This document shows, in pieces, positions 23,931 to 35,510 of a stretch of DNA of 64,000 nucleotides. Origin of the DNA: Amphirosellinia nigrospora (taxonomy: Eukaryota > Ascomycota > Sordariomycetes > Xylariales > Xylariaceae). Each line of letters starts with the position of its first letter. The stretch's first letter is position 1. The position numbers were made by a program, and so were the translations under genes. Below the pieces are notes generated by a model, which ran no database searches, was not told the DNA's origin, and worked only from the letters and a program-made list of their open reading frames with translations. The stretch spans positions 7,140,193-7,204,192 of the forward strand of contig SCHM01000001.1 of NCBI GenBank assembly GCA_004123355.1. The letters run 5' to 3'.

Positions 23931-26241
23931 ACTAGCAAAATTTAGCTAAACATAGTATTTAAAGTACCAGTTTTATTGCTTTAATAATTAAAAAACCTCC
24001 TTAAATATAACTTTAATTAATAAGTTTATTTAAGTTTCATTAAGTAAAAGTTGTTTATAAACCTTTATTTTTATTATTATTTTTTTTTTTTTTGATATTA
24101 GGCTTACCAGAAGAACCACTTGTTGGCCTTAACCTAAAATCAAAATCAAACTAAAAACCCCGTAAAAAAGCATCAGTTAAACAAGACTTACTAATGACCT
24201 AATAGAACCATATTCCGTTGCCTTACTGGGCACCAAGCTATCAATCTAACGAAGCCCAATATCATAAGGCACCACCTAATTTCACGATACCTCGCTTAAC
24301 GCTCAGTGCTAAACGGATTGATGCAACAGATCTCAGATGCAGGCTACGTACAGGAAGCGTCCGAATCTTTAAATCTGCACCAAGGTCCATATCAATATCA
24401 AACACCAAGGTAGAGTAGACTCCACGTACGCCGGTCAACGTCCCCAAGCGTAAGACCCTTTAAAGCCCTGAGGGCCAAGATTCTAAGGCTTTGAAAGTAA
24501 ACGCGACAGTATTGTAATATATGGAGTCTTGAAATCTTGCTTTGAATGAACCAGAGTATAGATCTTCGCGTCGCCCTTGGCACAGTGGATCCGGGAATAT
24601 AAGAACAACGGGCTTGAATGTATATTGCCGGGAAATAGCCCTTAGAGACTACTAGACTCTAGCAACAACGAGTGTCCATATATACCCTATACCTGGACTT
24701 GCGAGGTCCTAACACCCTGGGCTTTTCATTGAAAGAGGGGGCCGGGATCCTTTATAGATATTACTGTAACAAGTGACTAACCTGAGGGCTTCAAAGTAGA
24801 CTCAACTGACGAATAAAAGTCTATAGAGCTAAGGGTGCCATGGAGATCTCCATCCTATATCTATACTCCAATGGCTTCATAGCTGGAGTCTGACATGTTT
24901 CGGTGTTCGATGCAGCCGTAGATTCGGTGCAGACTCGGAGACGTCTGTGTATCCCACATGAAGCCTCGTCGTACCCTGGGTCTATTGCTAAGATCCATCA
25001 TTATGATAATTACCTGCGGATAGCTAATGAGAGATCGAGCTGCTGACTCACCGTGGGGGTGCCGGGGTCTCGAGGGTCGGCCGAAAGAACATGTTAACCC
25101 CATGTTAACCCCATAAACAAAAAACTCATAATTGAACTACGCGTCTTTTGTTCGGGGCTTTGTCCGGTACTTTTAAGTGAGCTACCGTTTTAGGCAGCTG
25201 TCAATGGTGATAGGATAAGAATTCAATTGAAGACTAATAGTTAGCATAAGTTGGTTAAGGGCTAGGAAGAACAAACTCCGTCAGGTACCTTGGTTGCCAG
25301 GGTTAAAAAACTACACCTAATTATCTTAATATACCCCCGTTAACAGAGGTATATCAGTTATTAGCTGCACCCATTTGCTAGACTTTAGCAGTTCGCTATT
25401 TACATACAAAATAACGATTGCAATAGCTTAAGAACAACAAAAAAAAATAGATTATAAACACAATATTTACTTAAAAGTAGCGCTGCTAGCCGGGACAAAC
25501 TGCCGTTTGCAACTCCGCTACGTATTTAACCCTATAGCAAGATCCACTAGCTACACTAAAAGTAATAGCCGATAAGGATTGCTACTAGCCCGCACTATGC
25601 CTCTTTTGTATAAAACTGGGTTGGAAAGATCTGATAAGTTTCATGTTTACAATAACAACAATGATTTCATGGAAGTTCGATATTGTTAACGGCCCTTACG
25701 CATACAGCAGTTAGGTATATTTCCAGTGGAGAATTAGACAATATTTCAGGGGAAACCCTGTATAAATCAAACAGGGTCAGGAGTATTTGGAAAAGTCGCC
25801 AGATCTACTAGATAAGAGAATCAAGGTTAAGGTAATTATCGAATGCCTTAAACCCACTCGACCGGCCAAAACGCACGGCGACATGGTCTACTTATGTCAG
25901 GTAGATAATAATTTTGGGTCGTTCGGACATGGGTAGTACCGCAGTGGAAGCAAGCTTTGCCAACATGACTGTTAGCATGATCGAAGAATACCCTTACTCT
26001 TCGAACCTTTGCCCCTGATAAAGGAGAACGCGTGTTGCGGAGACCACGATTGACTGGAGGTCCGAAGATGAAATGAACTTGAAGGTGGAGCCTAGAGATG
26101 GTAATTCAAACGATACTCCATATGTCTCGTCACTAGAGAGGAAATTTTGTATATATAAGCCAGTGTAGACTCGACTTTGGACACTCAATGCTTCTGTCGA
26201 TCTTTTGCTACGCATCAAGAATATCAATAACATACTTGAAG
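23931..26241. other. AT-rich non-coding DNA inside the inverted repeat pair
   Basis: Very AT-rich at 23950-24120 (including a poly-T run near 24080-24093) and 25290-25500, with mixed composition between. No protein homology is seen in six frames. A patch with CGGTGTTCGA at about 24900 resembles one at about 23370. It probably consists of decayed repeats plus the promoter of the HD-domain gene. Confidence 0.45.
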
Positions 26242-27169
26242 ATGAAGTTCTCTGCTCCTCTTGCCGTTCTGGCCCTGGTTGGTACCTCGATAGCCACTCC
26301 GCAAAGGGGCTACGCAACGACCAAGTATCCAACGACCACTCTCGCTGGCCTTGAGGTCATCGATACCCCGCTAGTCCGCGATGTCCGCAAGCTCGTAGAG
26401 GAGTTCAACGAGCTGCAACCTTACCTGTATAAGCACGTGATGCGGACATGGCTGTGGGGTGTAGCCGCCATGAATGCCAACGCGACGCTCAAGAGCATGA
26501 TAGATATCGAACTCCAGGCCGTTGGCAGCATGATGCACGACATGGGGGGACAGTATGCCTCTACTCAAACGAGATGCCTGTGATCGATACATATAATACT
26601 AACATGTGATATAGTGCGGCCCAACTCTCCTTATGTCACGCTGTGAGTTCAATATAAACACTGAGTTCCCTCGGAACCCGCTGACAAATTACATACTCTG
26701 AATTACAGGGATCAAAGGTTCGAAGCCGACTCAGGTCTCGCCGCCGTGAATTTCGTCAAAGCCCATCCCAGTGCGCGGAACTGGGACGAAGCGCGTTTAG
26801 AGAAGATGTACGACGGCATCGCGCTGCAGATCGAGCACAGCCTCGTCGCGAACAAGAATGTCCAGAGCCGCTTCATTGTCCAGTGCGTACAATGGGAAAT
26901 ACCGGGGCCGCGCGATGCTAGGATCCAGAAGCGGATTACAACAACATCCTTGCCGCGTTCCCTAACCACTACGCCAGCCGAGGCACTAATGCAACCTTCA
27001 CATGGTTCGCCGCCCACAAACCCGCTGGCCCTACAACAACGTTCTGGAGGCTTTCGGGACCGAGAATGTGCCTGGTTACAACAGCACCGGACATCGCCTA
27101 TACGACTCCATTACTGCTAATTCCATAAAAGAGGCTGCCAAGTACCCCAACTCCACCATCTACAGCTAG
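26242..27169 (+). CDS. Secreted HD-domain protein (cyanamide hydratase-like superfamily)
   Basis: ATG 26242 opens a clear signal peptide (MKFSAPLAVLALVGTSIA, then cleavage near ATPQ). The HD domain follows: VIDTPLVRDVRKLVEEF, LYKHVMRTWLWG (first metal His), VGSMMHDMGG (His-Asp pair). After a small exon come DQRFEADSGLAAVNFVKAHP, WDEARLEKMYDGIAL and PEADYNNILAAFP. The C-terminus GTENVPGYNSTGHRLYDSIT...PNSTIYS stops at 27169 and carries NST/NAT sequons. Two introns (about 26535-26614 and 26643-26709) frame a tiny exon. Relatives bind metal and act as hydratases or nucleotide/urea-type hydrolases, but the substrate of the secreted fungal branch is unknown to me. One base is lost in the CCC run at 27029-27031. 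The gene is otherwise well preserved, unlike the surrounding DNA. Confidence 0.75.
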
Positions 27170-27731
27170 GAGATTGCCGGGTGTACTATTTCTCAGCGAG
27201 ATCTAGGATGTAATGTTGACTCACCGAAAGTGAGTTGTTGGCACGGAAAACTAATTCTAGAGAGCTACCATTTCTGTACCTACATAGTAACGTTACCTTC
27301 ACTGTGAATGCAACGATTATTACCATCATTTCAAAGTTCAAGGCTGGCTGTGTTGATTTCTATTATTCAAGCGACTGGGGTAGTTGCCTTGTACCAGGTC
27401 GCAAATTACTTCCATTACGATGACTTCTGTTGCATGACATCAACGAAGTCGTGACAGTTTACTTAGTATATGTACACTAACCCCCCACAATAAGCACTAC
27501 GATCGGTCTGCCGGCACGCGCCGATATCGCTATAAAAATCCAAGCCAATTTGGACTACAACCTAACAATACCTCAATATATACAATTTAGCAATAATCAA
27601 GGTTAAATTGAAGTAGTTAAAGTACAGGTGCAGACTTGGGCAGATCATGTCAGATTCCTCATGGAAATGAAAAAATCCTCCAGATGGTCGGAGGAGGGCC
27701 AGCCATGCAAGTCCTTGATGCCATCAGCAAT
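27170..27731. other. Intergenic, 3' of the HD-domain gene
   Basis: No open frame with homology. It runs to the right inverted repeat copy. Confidence 0.5.
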
Positions 27732-27830
27732 GTAAGCCGTCTTGGTAACAAGACACTGTCTTCAAGCATTGTCTAATGTCTTCGTGTAGCGTAGCTACAC
27801 TTAGCTTAGTTAATACACAACTTCGTACAC
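27732..27830 (-). repeat. Right copy of the inverted repeat pair
   Basis: Reverse complement aligns to 23841-23930 with an insertion of about 11-13 bases (AGACAATGCTTGA) near the middle. It has the same GTGTAGC-TAC-GCTACAC hairpin and TGTCT/AGACA palindromes. Weak similarity continues outward to about 27855 (GGTGCG...GTGTACGAAG against GGTGCT...TTGTACGAAG). Confidence 0.8.
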
Positions 27831-28135
27831 ACTCTAACGCACCATAACATGCAAGTTCGGTCCCCAAATTAACGCCAACGGCTAGGCCAGTCGATTGTCG
27901 TCAATTGCACTTGCCACGTCGATTTATTCACAGCAATATCATAGTCCATGACAAACTCCAGGCTGATTATCGGCATAATCAAGTTAAAAGGCCAAAAAAG
28001 TAACTATATCCAGTCTTTTAAATACAGTATTAGAGAACAGTTGCATTAATTGTATAAAACAAATATTGTAATCAATTTGCTTTATAGGAAGATACGACCT
28101 TATAGTTTTGCTAGGGCCAATTACGCAGAATAGTC
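27831..28135. other. Intergenic, promoter side of the ankyrin-CorA gene
   Basis: About 300 bp, AT-rich toward the gene, with no frame of note. Confidence 0.45.
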
Positions 28136-31043
28136 ATGAGTTCCCAGCAGCCTAAATCTTCGGATATCGAGTCCTGCCCTAGAAAACCGACACTCGAGAG
28201 TTTAGTAACTAACGGAGAATATTGGGGCTATTCGGACGTGCTCGCAAACGCAACACAATCCCGAGACACTCTGAAGCGAGCGCTGTCTGAGGCTACGAAG
28301 CAACGTAATGCCGAGATTGTTGGATGCTTTGTAAACGTGGGCTCGCTCCAACTTATCGACCTTGGAGATGCTTGCCGCCACGCAGCGTTTTATGGGGACC
28401 TCAAGACCGTGGAATATCCACTATCGGTCGAGAGTTTTGTTACGCCATACCATGTATTAAACCATCCTTTGCTGGCTGCCGTTGATAGTTGGAATAAATA
28501 CAAGCCAAAAGAAGGAAAAAACGCCACCACCGTATGCCAAAATTGACAAACTCATAATGGAGGCAGAGATCCCTATGGGTTCCTTAGGGGGTTGGTTGGC
28601 TAAGGGTTCTGGAACTGGGTAATCTCGACGTAATCCGGTACCTGCTTCAACGTGTAGAGGATAAGAAGGGTTTATTAGATAACCCTTGTTCTGTTATATC
28701 CCCCAATAGATCTGCCTCGCTTCTATGGACCGCGGTCTTCATGGGGCAACCCCAGATCGTACGCTATCTTGTTGAAGCAGGTGCGAATCCGCCCGTTCGG
28801 TGTACCGTCTTCGGTATTGCGCAACTTGCAATTCATGCGGCCTTCCATCCTGACCGCCACAACCCAGGAGCGGTACGGTTGAGACAATACGTTATCTCAT
28901 TAGTGTTGATCGAAATCAATTGAACAATAAGACTTCAGAGGGCAGAACGTGTCTCCACTTGGCAGCTGAGCTCAACAATCCCGAAGGCATCGAGTATCTT
29001 ATATCACAAAAGGCCGACTGTGAAGCAAAGTGCGATAACGGCGAAACGCCTTGGCAAACCGCCGTTGCATGTAGAAGCGTTGCTGCCATGGGTACTTTTC
29101 TCAGACATGACGTTGAAATTTTCAGAGACAAAATACCTTTGGGTGCTGCATTAACCGAACTTGTACCCGGTGGTAGTGCAATATATCCGAGTGCGGTGTG
29201 AGTCCAAAGCTGCCATTCATATGACTATTGAGTAGCTGACAACGCCAACAGAAACTCTTATATGTTAGAGATTTCTTCAATCATAACTGATTATAAGCTG
29301 CCGTAAAAAAATTTAAGGAGTCTTAAATGAGGCAATGTGCTTAGAATATTTTAGCTTAACATTTTTAAGCTATATTACTTTTAAATAAGATTGACGATAG
29401 TTTTGTTGAGCACCGAGAATATGCCAGCGCGCTCTGTGTAAGAGAACCTATCTGTACATTTGAAACTTTAAATGATGACCACAGTACAAGATTCATGGCA
29501 CTGGCGGTATGGTAAATTATTAAGCCCAACTTCAGACCCCGAGTTAACTGTTTTTAGATGCCGTACTTGTCGTCAGCATCTTTTGACTTTCTTACGGACC
29601 GTAAGCACTCACCTCTTGAAAACCTCTACGAAAGAGCGAAATATTGCGTGACCGATGATCCTACAGACTATGGCGCAAGCCTAGAGGTGACTCTCGATGA
29701 GTATTGCAATCCCGCTTTAGAGGCAACAGTATTGAAGCGGCGCAATGAAGACCAGGTCCTCACTCGCTACGCCCAGAGACTACAACGGAGACAGTCGTCA
29801 GGCGATACTACACCCGATTTTCCGGTTCGGTTAATAACAGTACCACAACTATGGTGCTGGAAAATTGGGGCAAAGTTTGTTCTTGCCGGTATATAAGGAT
29901 ATTATGAATACCTGGTCCGGGAATCAACGGAAAATGAATTATAATATGGTTATGGGTAAAACGTTGTCACGTCTTATAGATAATCTTGATCGACCTAATA
30001 TGCTAAACCTCCCAGAGCCTATATTTAGCGTATTTTCCAAGTCAATATCGGCTGTGGCCGAAGAAGTTAATGAGTATATAGGCTCTACAAACTTCAATGA
30101 TATTAGCATTGAAAAGGAGAAAGAATTCCTGCATTATATGAACGATATTCGCGAGAGATAGCGATGATGCAAACCGTTTTATTTCAACAGGAGGAAATCT
30201 GGAGAGAGTTCACGTACAACACGTGGCCACAGTTCTGGCCCGATGGTGAAAACGGGCGATTCAGACCTCCTTTTAGCGCCCAGCGTGTCGAGGGTAAGGG
30301 TATCAAGAATCAAAGTGTCGAGGACGGCTGGGAAGGCGATGCGGACGATTGGCGGGAGATTGCCAACCAGAGTCCCAGTTCCCAAATTTCGAAAGCGTTT
30401 CCAGAAGCTTGACGAAGATGCCGAGCGCGTAGAGAGGCATATTCTCGTACAATTAGACCTCAAGCAAAAACACGCCGCCATAAAGGAAACACATACAACA
30501 ACCGTTATGAGTGTGGCGATAGTAGGGTTTACCGTCATTACTATCATTTTTGCGCCGCTATCCTTTCTTACTAGCCTCTTTGCGCTGCCGGTTGATCAGT
30601 TTCAGCAAAACCAACAAGAGAGCAGATAATCAAGCAACTATATCGGAAAATGGATGGTAGTCTTCGAAAAGTATACACTGCACAAGAGATGCTAATTTTC
30701 TCTCACCTAGCGCCGGCGAAATCGCATCCTTAGCTGTTACCGCTGCCGCGATATGGCTAGCTTGTGAATACTTCTCGAACTTCGGGTTACCCGGCGATTG
30801 TGGACTCATCTTACAGCAAAGGACGAGACTCGTAGTGAGCCGGAGACCAAGTCTTCGAGCAATAAGGGGTTAGCGCGCTCGGGCAACCCAGTTGGCGACC
30901 ACGAGTCCACGAATCAAGAAACCCGTCAGAAGAGGAGTAATTTGCTCCGAGACCTATCAAAAGGGCAAGTTCGGAGGTTATGGCAGAAGAAGAACCCGTT
31001 ACACGGATGTCGAAAGTTGTGGACAAACAGCATCAACTGCTGA
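28136..31043 (+). CDS. Ankyrin-repeat protein with C-terminal CorA-like membrane module, disrupted frame
   Basis: From ATG 28136 the N-terminal half has ankyrin units: RHAAFYGDLKTVEY, SLLWTAVFMGQPQIVRYL with VEAGANP, and GRTCLHLAAELNNPEGIEYL with ISQKADCEAKCDNGETPWQ. The middle (29558-30410) has VRLITVPQLWCW and DIMNTWSGNQ, matching the D-Q-L-W-L-W region of fungal CorA-like proteins. Near the end come HILVQLDLKQKHAAIKETHT, helix 1 VMSVAIVGFTVITIIFAPLS with FLTSLFALPVDQF. After an intron (about 30653-30711, TGCTAAT branch) comes helix 2 GEIASLAVTAAAIWLACEYF, then a basic tail to TGA 31043. The GMN motif is replaced by FAL, so metal transport is doubtful. Several frame changes (about 28545, 28620, 29205-29555, 29880, 30410, 30820) are partly introns and partly one-base losses. 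Such fusions are expanded, fast-evolving proteins of unknown role. Confidence 0.65.
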
Positions 31044-31821
31044 ACCTTAGAATTCCTCAAGTGAAATGAGGCTAGAACTGTAAGAGCTTGCTCCTTGGCT
31101 TTAACTCTCACATTTTCTTGCTACTGACGATATTGCAACAAGTGCTTCGTTTCCGGTCAACTACTTGGCGCAGCATAGACAAACAACGGAGGTCTTTCAC
31201 CAAGATAGGGGTAAGATAGGGGCAAAACATACCGGGAGGTTATCTAAGCACAAACAAGGTGGATGAGGGGCATGGCACGAAAAGCGAATAGTCAAAGCGA
31301 TGTAGGTACCATGATAACAAAGTTTCAACGCCGTGTGAAGTCTTCTCATACTAGATAATAATCTCAAAGTCAATATATTTCGCTTTAATATCACTTTTCC
31401 ACCCATCAAACGTGATTACTCGACTTGCGACGAGCGCTGACCTGTTATCCACCTTGTCCGGATCTTCCCATTCCTCTTACCAATGTGGCAAAAGGCGTGA
31501 TCCTTGTCACAGATTTCTTCTCCAAGGTACCGCTACCAGTTTGCGGTAACACTTTTCGTCTAGCTGGAGCCGGCGTAAATCATCACACAGATTCATATCT
31601 CGCTCGGCAAGTCCATTCATGACCGCAACCGCCGTCGTAATAAGCAATCTCTATAACAGGTTTCTCGGGCTCCGATAAGTCGCTTGGCTGTTCAACAGTG
31701 TGATCTTGCGTGGCCGCGGTATTTTTTGTCTTGTGTTGCTCCCTCTTGTTCGGACCGTTACAACCGCTCCTCCCAGGCCTTTTTCTTGGTCTTGTACACC
31801 TTCATTTGTGTCTGATCTGTC
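31044..31821. other. Intergenic, no gene seen
   Basis: No recognisable frame on either strand. Confidence 0.45.
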
Positions 31822-32242
31822 TTAGTCATGAGGTCCCAGGTGTGCGAATACGTTGACCTCGTCGCTCAGGGTCAAAAAAAACAGACCAAGATCCCAGAAT
31901 GAGCTGCAGTCGTTACCTAGTACATCATGGGAGAGCAGGTCAAGCGGCTGCATGACCATATCTCTAGCTAGTCTATTCGCCCGGGTATCATGCCCAAGGT
32001 TGATTCCGTCTTTGAAAAAGTTGTCCACTACCGCGCAGCCTGCCTCTTTGTCTCCTTTCGTTTCAGCCAGTGATGACCCAAACTGTAATCTCAAGTTGTA
32101 TGAACTCCAGTCCCGTAACCGATGCAAGCTTGAAACGAAATGGCTCTGTCATATCGTTGGCTGCCTGCTGAGCGAAGTCCACTGCGTTGCTTGCACCTTC
32201 ATTTGGATCCTTTGGAATTCTCTTCGCGAAACGAGATGACAT
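31822..32242 (-). other. Possible small hypothetical gene or relic
   Basis: From ATG 32242 (MSSRFAKRIPKDPNEGASNA) the minus strand is coding-like for about 47 codons. It then appears to shift frame near 32095 and continues as GDKEAGCAVVDNFFKDGI, ANRLARDMVMQPLDLLSHDV and FLTLSDEVNVFAHL to a stop at 31822. Together about 140 residues, charged and amphipathic, with no domain I know. The opposite strand is also open over much of this interval, so support is weak. Confidence 0.25.
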
Positions 32243-32733
32243 GGTGTAACGGATAAGTGGTATTATTAATACCGTATCAATACCAGTTGAGCTAAGTATC
32301 ATATGTGTCCCGACTCCCGAGGGACAGTAGGTGTGTTATTATCAGTGGCTATAGTGTCCACCTGGGCACCCATCAGCTGCTTTAGCGCTAGTACCCCGCG
32401 CTAACCTTGGTAACCCTGGACGGCGAATGCCCTGGTGCTGCGACAGATAAGGTTGTACTGTACGCCAGGGTGTTGGTTGAAATGAAACGGACCCTTGCCC
32501 AGGAGTCGTTTCGTCAGAGGCCACTCACTATGAAGCGTCAAAAGTCTCAGGATTCTACCTAGGTTTTTCTGCTGATTGGCAGAATCTGTTTCCTACTTTT
32601 GTATTGATTTTGTTCTTCTGCTTTTCTCTGGAAGCTATATTGATCCGACTTGGTAACAAATCATTCAATACACGAACAAGAGGGTTATTTCTTTCTCCTT
32701 ACGGACATCACAATCTCGGCCTGGGTTCCTATC
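32243..32733. other. Intergenic, promoter region of the Osh4-like gene
   Basis: No homology seen. It should include the 5' region of the oxysterol-binding protein gene. Confidence 0.5.
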
Positions 32734-34150
32734 ATGTCCCTCACTTCAAAATCCCCGAGCTGCGAAACTCGCAAGGAGCAGCAACACAGTAAATCATCCT
32801 GGCTGCAATTCATCAAGGTAGCATGACACCGAAGAGATTCTCACAGCCTATGTTGACGCCCCTAACCTCTCTTTGTAGTCAATTGCGGCCTGCAAAGGTG
32901 ACTTGACAACGCTCACGGCACCGCCTTTTCTCCTGGCGCCCCAATCCATGGTCGAGTACAGCGCCTACTGGGCCGAGTACCCAAGCCTGTTCGTGGCACC
33001 CGCCGCAGAGGAAAGGCCGGAAGAGCGCGCATTATTAGTCCTAAAATGGTTCTTGAGTACACTCAGTGATCAACACGCAAGCAAAGACGAGAATGGCAAG
33101 AGGAAGAGAATGAAACCACTCAATCCCTTCCTAGGCGAACTCTTCCTGGGAAAGTGGGAAGACGACGCCGGCAAGACGGAGCTCATTAGTGAGCAGGTCA
33201 GTCACCACCCACCTGCAACCGCTTTTCGAGTATGGAATGAAACACATGGCGTACAGGTAAAGTGCCCCCCTTTTCTCGACTTCTCGCTTCCTTGAGTTAG
33301 GCGAGGTATGCTTTGTGATGTCACCTCATGAAAGATGCATGTGATCTCAGCTGACGATCCTCGCGAATTCAAGCTAGAAGGTCATGTAGCACCCAAAGCT
33401 TATTTTTCCTCGACCGTGAATATTGATCGGCGAGGATACAGCCTCTTGCATATTGACAAGTACGACGAAACACATTGGATCACAATGCCAAAGGTGCACG
33501 TGGAAGGTCTACTGACGTTCCAGCTGAATCCCGAGCTAAGCGGGGCATCACATATACGCAGTTCTTCGGGCCTCACAACGCAGATTGAGTATGGGAGCAA
33601 AGGATGGCTGGGCGGCCAGAGTAACACCTTCACGGCTACAATACACCGAGACAACGAACGCAACTCACCACCGCTTTACTTTCTCGAGGGCCAATGGAAT
33701 CGGATCTACACTGTGAAAGACGGACACGGGAAAATACTAGAGACGGTGAATCTAGCAGCGCTGCGACGGACACCGCTACAGGTTCGGCCAATCTCAAAAC
33801 AGCATCCGATGGAATCCCGGCGCGCGTGGCAACACGTAGCAGATGCCATCATGAGCAATGACTTGCTGGGTGTATCGCGTGAGAAGAGCAAGATCGAGAA
33901 CGCGCACCGCGCATTGCGGAAACAAGAGCAAGCGGCTGGACGGACGTGGGAGAGGCGGTATTTCACGGAAGCCAAACGAGATCCAGTAGCTGACAGTCTA
34001 GCATTTCGACGAGGGTGTGAAGAGGTCAGCATGATCTGGAAGTTCGACCATGAGAAGCACACGACGGCGAGCAAAATCGAGTACCTGCCACAAAGCCCAA
34101 CAAGAATACGGGCCGACTCGGGCGTTGCGATGATAGGTGCTGAGAAGTAA
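32734..34150 (+). CDS. Oxysterol-binding protein homologue, Osh4/Kes1 type
   Basis: Three exons (32734-32817, 32879-33256, 33335-34150; introns 61 and 78 nt) give 425 residues with every junction in phase 0 and no frame break. The protein is an OSBP-related domain alone, as in yeast Kes1 (434 residues). Landmarks: lid region WLQFIKSIAACKGDLTTLTA, then RMKPLNPFLGELFLGKW, the family signature EQVSHHPPATAF (His pair contacting PI4P), LHIDKYDETHWITMPKVHVE, LYFLEGQWNRIY and a C-terminal helical tail (RRAWQHVADAI, KSKIENAHRALRKQEQ). It should exchange sterol for PI4P between ER, Golgi and plasma membrane, opposing Sec14-dependent traffic. The intact frame within a decayed island suggests it is active. 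Its stop lies 319 bp from that of the convergent FTA2-like gene. It may be an accessory paralogue of a core OSH gene elsewhere. Confidence 0.93.
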
Positions 34151-34469
34151 TGAGACTTCGGAGAAGTGTAGTGTACTCCCGGCCGAGACGCAGAAAACAG
34201 ATGAGTAGCAGAACAAGTACGTTATATCAGGAGGATTTAAATGTAATTGGATTAATGAAAGTCCTCCCTCGATAAAAGAGAGGCTAGTAGCCTACCTTGC
34301 CAACTGTTTCTAGAACCCCTACCTTATTAAAAGATCAACTTAAGGAAGCAACTAATTAATACATATTACAAAGAAATAGACCGTGGCTGTTGTCATGGCT
34401 AAAGCAGTGTTAATGTCCAATTCGAACTCATAAACTACGGATGACCAGTTATCCCTCTATAATAGCCTA
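34151..34469. terminator. Convergent 3' region between Osh4-like and FTA2-like genes
   Basis: 319 bp between two stop codons facing each other, so it must hold both polyadenylation regions. It is AT-rich with TTAATAC/ATTAAAAG stretches at about 34325-34365. Confidence 0.4.
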
Positions 34470-35510
34470 TCACAGCACGCTTGAATTACTATTTGCTTCT
34501 CGTTCTCCAAGTCTCTCTAACAGTGCGGCTGCCACAAGTGGAGACCCATAGTAACGGACCTCCCAACCGACACCGCCAGGATACACAATATCCGAGCCAT
34601 CGATCAATATACTGCCTTTCCAGTTTTCGATTCTTGGCGAGCATGTGAAGCTAAAGCCGACAAGGTGAAGAAATCGGAGTACAGCGTTGATGGATGCCGG
34701 CTCGTTATCATCTTCCGAAATATATTCATAGACGATGGCATGGTAAGTGTTTCCAAGCGACATACTATGTGGAGGCTTGTCCCGTTTGCGAGGGTGTGGC
34801 CTTATTCGATACGGCATGCGTTCGATAAGATTGGCATCGAAATCGAGCCAGCCATAACACTTCCGTATGGGCGGGGAGCATGACAGGACGGTGCGAGGGC
34901 TTTCTAGTGCTTGTTTCTGTCGGCCCTCTTCCTGAGCCGTGGAAAAGGCAAGCATGTTCGACATTGCATGCGCTTGGGTTTCCGGATGTTCATGATGTAG
35001 AGGTACCGGGCCATCTTCCAAGGCCGCCTGGACCATCTGGAGAATGGCAGCATTTTGGCATTCTCGTTGGGGAGCGAAGTAGCTGTAGCGAGTTTGGGGT
35101 GGCTGCATATCCCAGAACTGAAGTAATATTAATAAGCCGAAACTATGGGGGAGAGTGAGAGAGAGAGGATAACAAACTGGCTGACTTACAACTTTCAAGG
35201 CAAAGGTGCCTTCGTTCTCAAATTCGACCTTCCAAACACATCCGTCATATCCATCACCTAATTTGGTAGCCGACTTCCATTTAATGGTATCTAGAAGAAA
35301 TGAGCATTTCCGCAATCGCGGCTGCTCGAAGTCGGCGGCTGTACGATTTGGTGAGCCATGCATCAACTCAGGGCTGCGGAAATCAACTTGCAGCGCCTGC
35401 TGCTGCGCTTCAGTTTGCCGAAGGTAGTCAGTAGGGCCCAACCTTCGACGTTTGGCATGACGGGCGAAGGATTGACTTCGAAGCTTACAAGGCGGTTCGG
35501 TATCTTCCAT
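34470..35510 (-). CDS. FTA2-like protein (Sim4 kinetochore subunit family, kinase-like fold)
   Basis: Two exons (35510-35190 and 35117-34470, intron 72 nt with a GTAAGT donor) encode 322 residues with no frame break. After a basic N-terminus (AKRRRLGPTDYL) comes FLLDTIKWKSATKLGDGYDG and CVWKVEFENEGTFALKV, resembling a glycine loop and an ALKV lysine of kinase folds. Then follow FWDMQPPQTRYSYFAPQREC, RKCYGWLDFDANL, a YHAIVYEYI hinge-like strand, AVLRFLHLVGFSF and a terminal SGSDIVYPGG-like segment (read here as DGSDIVYPGGVGWEVRYYG). This order fits the Pfam FTA2 family, named after a fission yeast kinetochore component. Filamentous fungi carry many dispersed members, so a centromere role cannot be assumed. 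A classical HRD catalytic loop is not visible, so activity as a kinase is doubtful. Confidence 0.72.
   Translation of the reverse strand: MEDTEPPCKLRSQSFARHAKRRRLGPTDYLRQTEAQQQALQVDFRSPELMHGSPNRTAADFEQPRLRKCSFLLDTIKWKSATKLGDGYDGCVWKVEFENEGTFALKVVSQPVCYPLSLTLPHSFGLLILLQFWDMQPPQTRYSYFAPQRECQNAAILQMVQAALEDGPVPLHHEHPETQAHAMSNMLAFSTAQEEGRQKQALESPRTVLSCSPPIRKCYGWLDFDANLIERMPYRIRPHPRKRDKPPHSMSLGNTYHAIVYEYISEDDNEPASINAVLRFLHLVGFSFTCSPRIENWKGSILIDGSDIVYPGGVGWEVRYYGSPLVAAALLERLGEREANSNSSVL

Noticed and set aside
28136-31043. Ankyrin-CorA gene as a canonical Mg2+ transporter
   Set aside because: The GMN signature after the first helix is not present, so transport is not supported by sequence.
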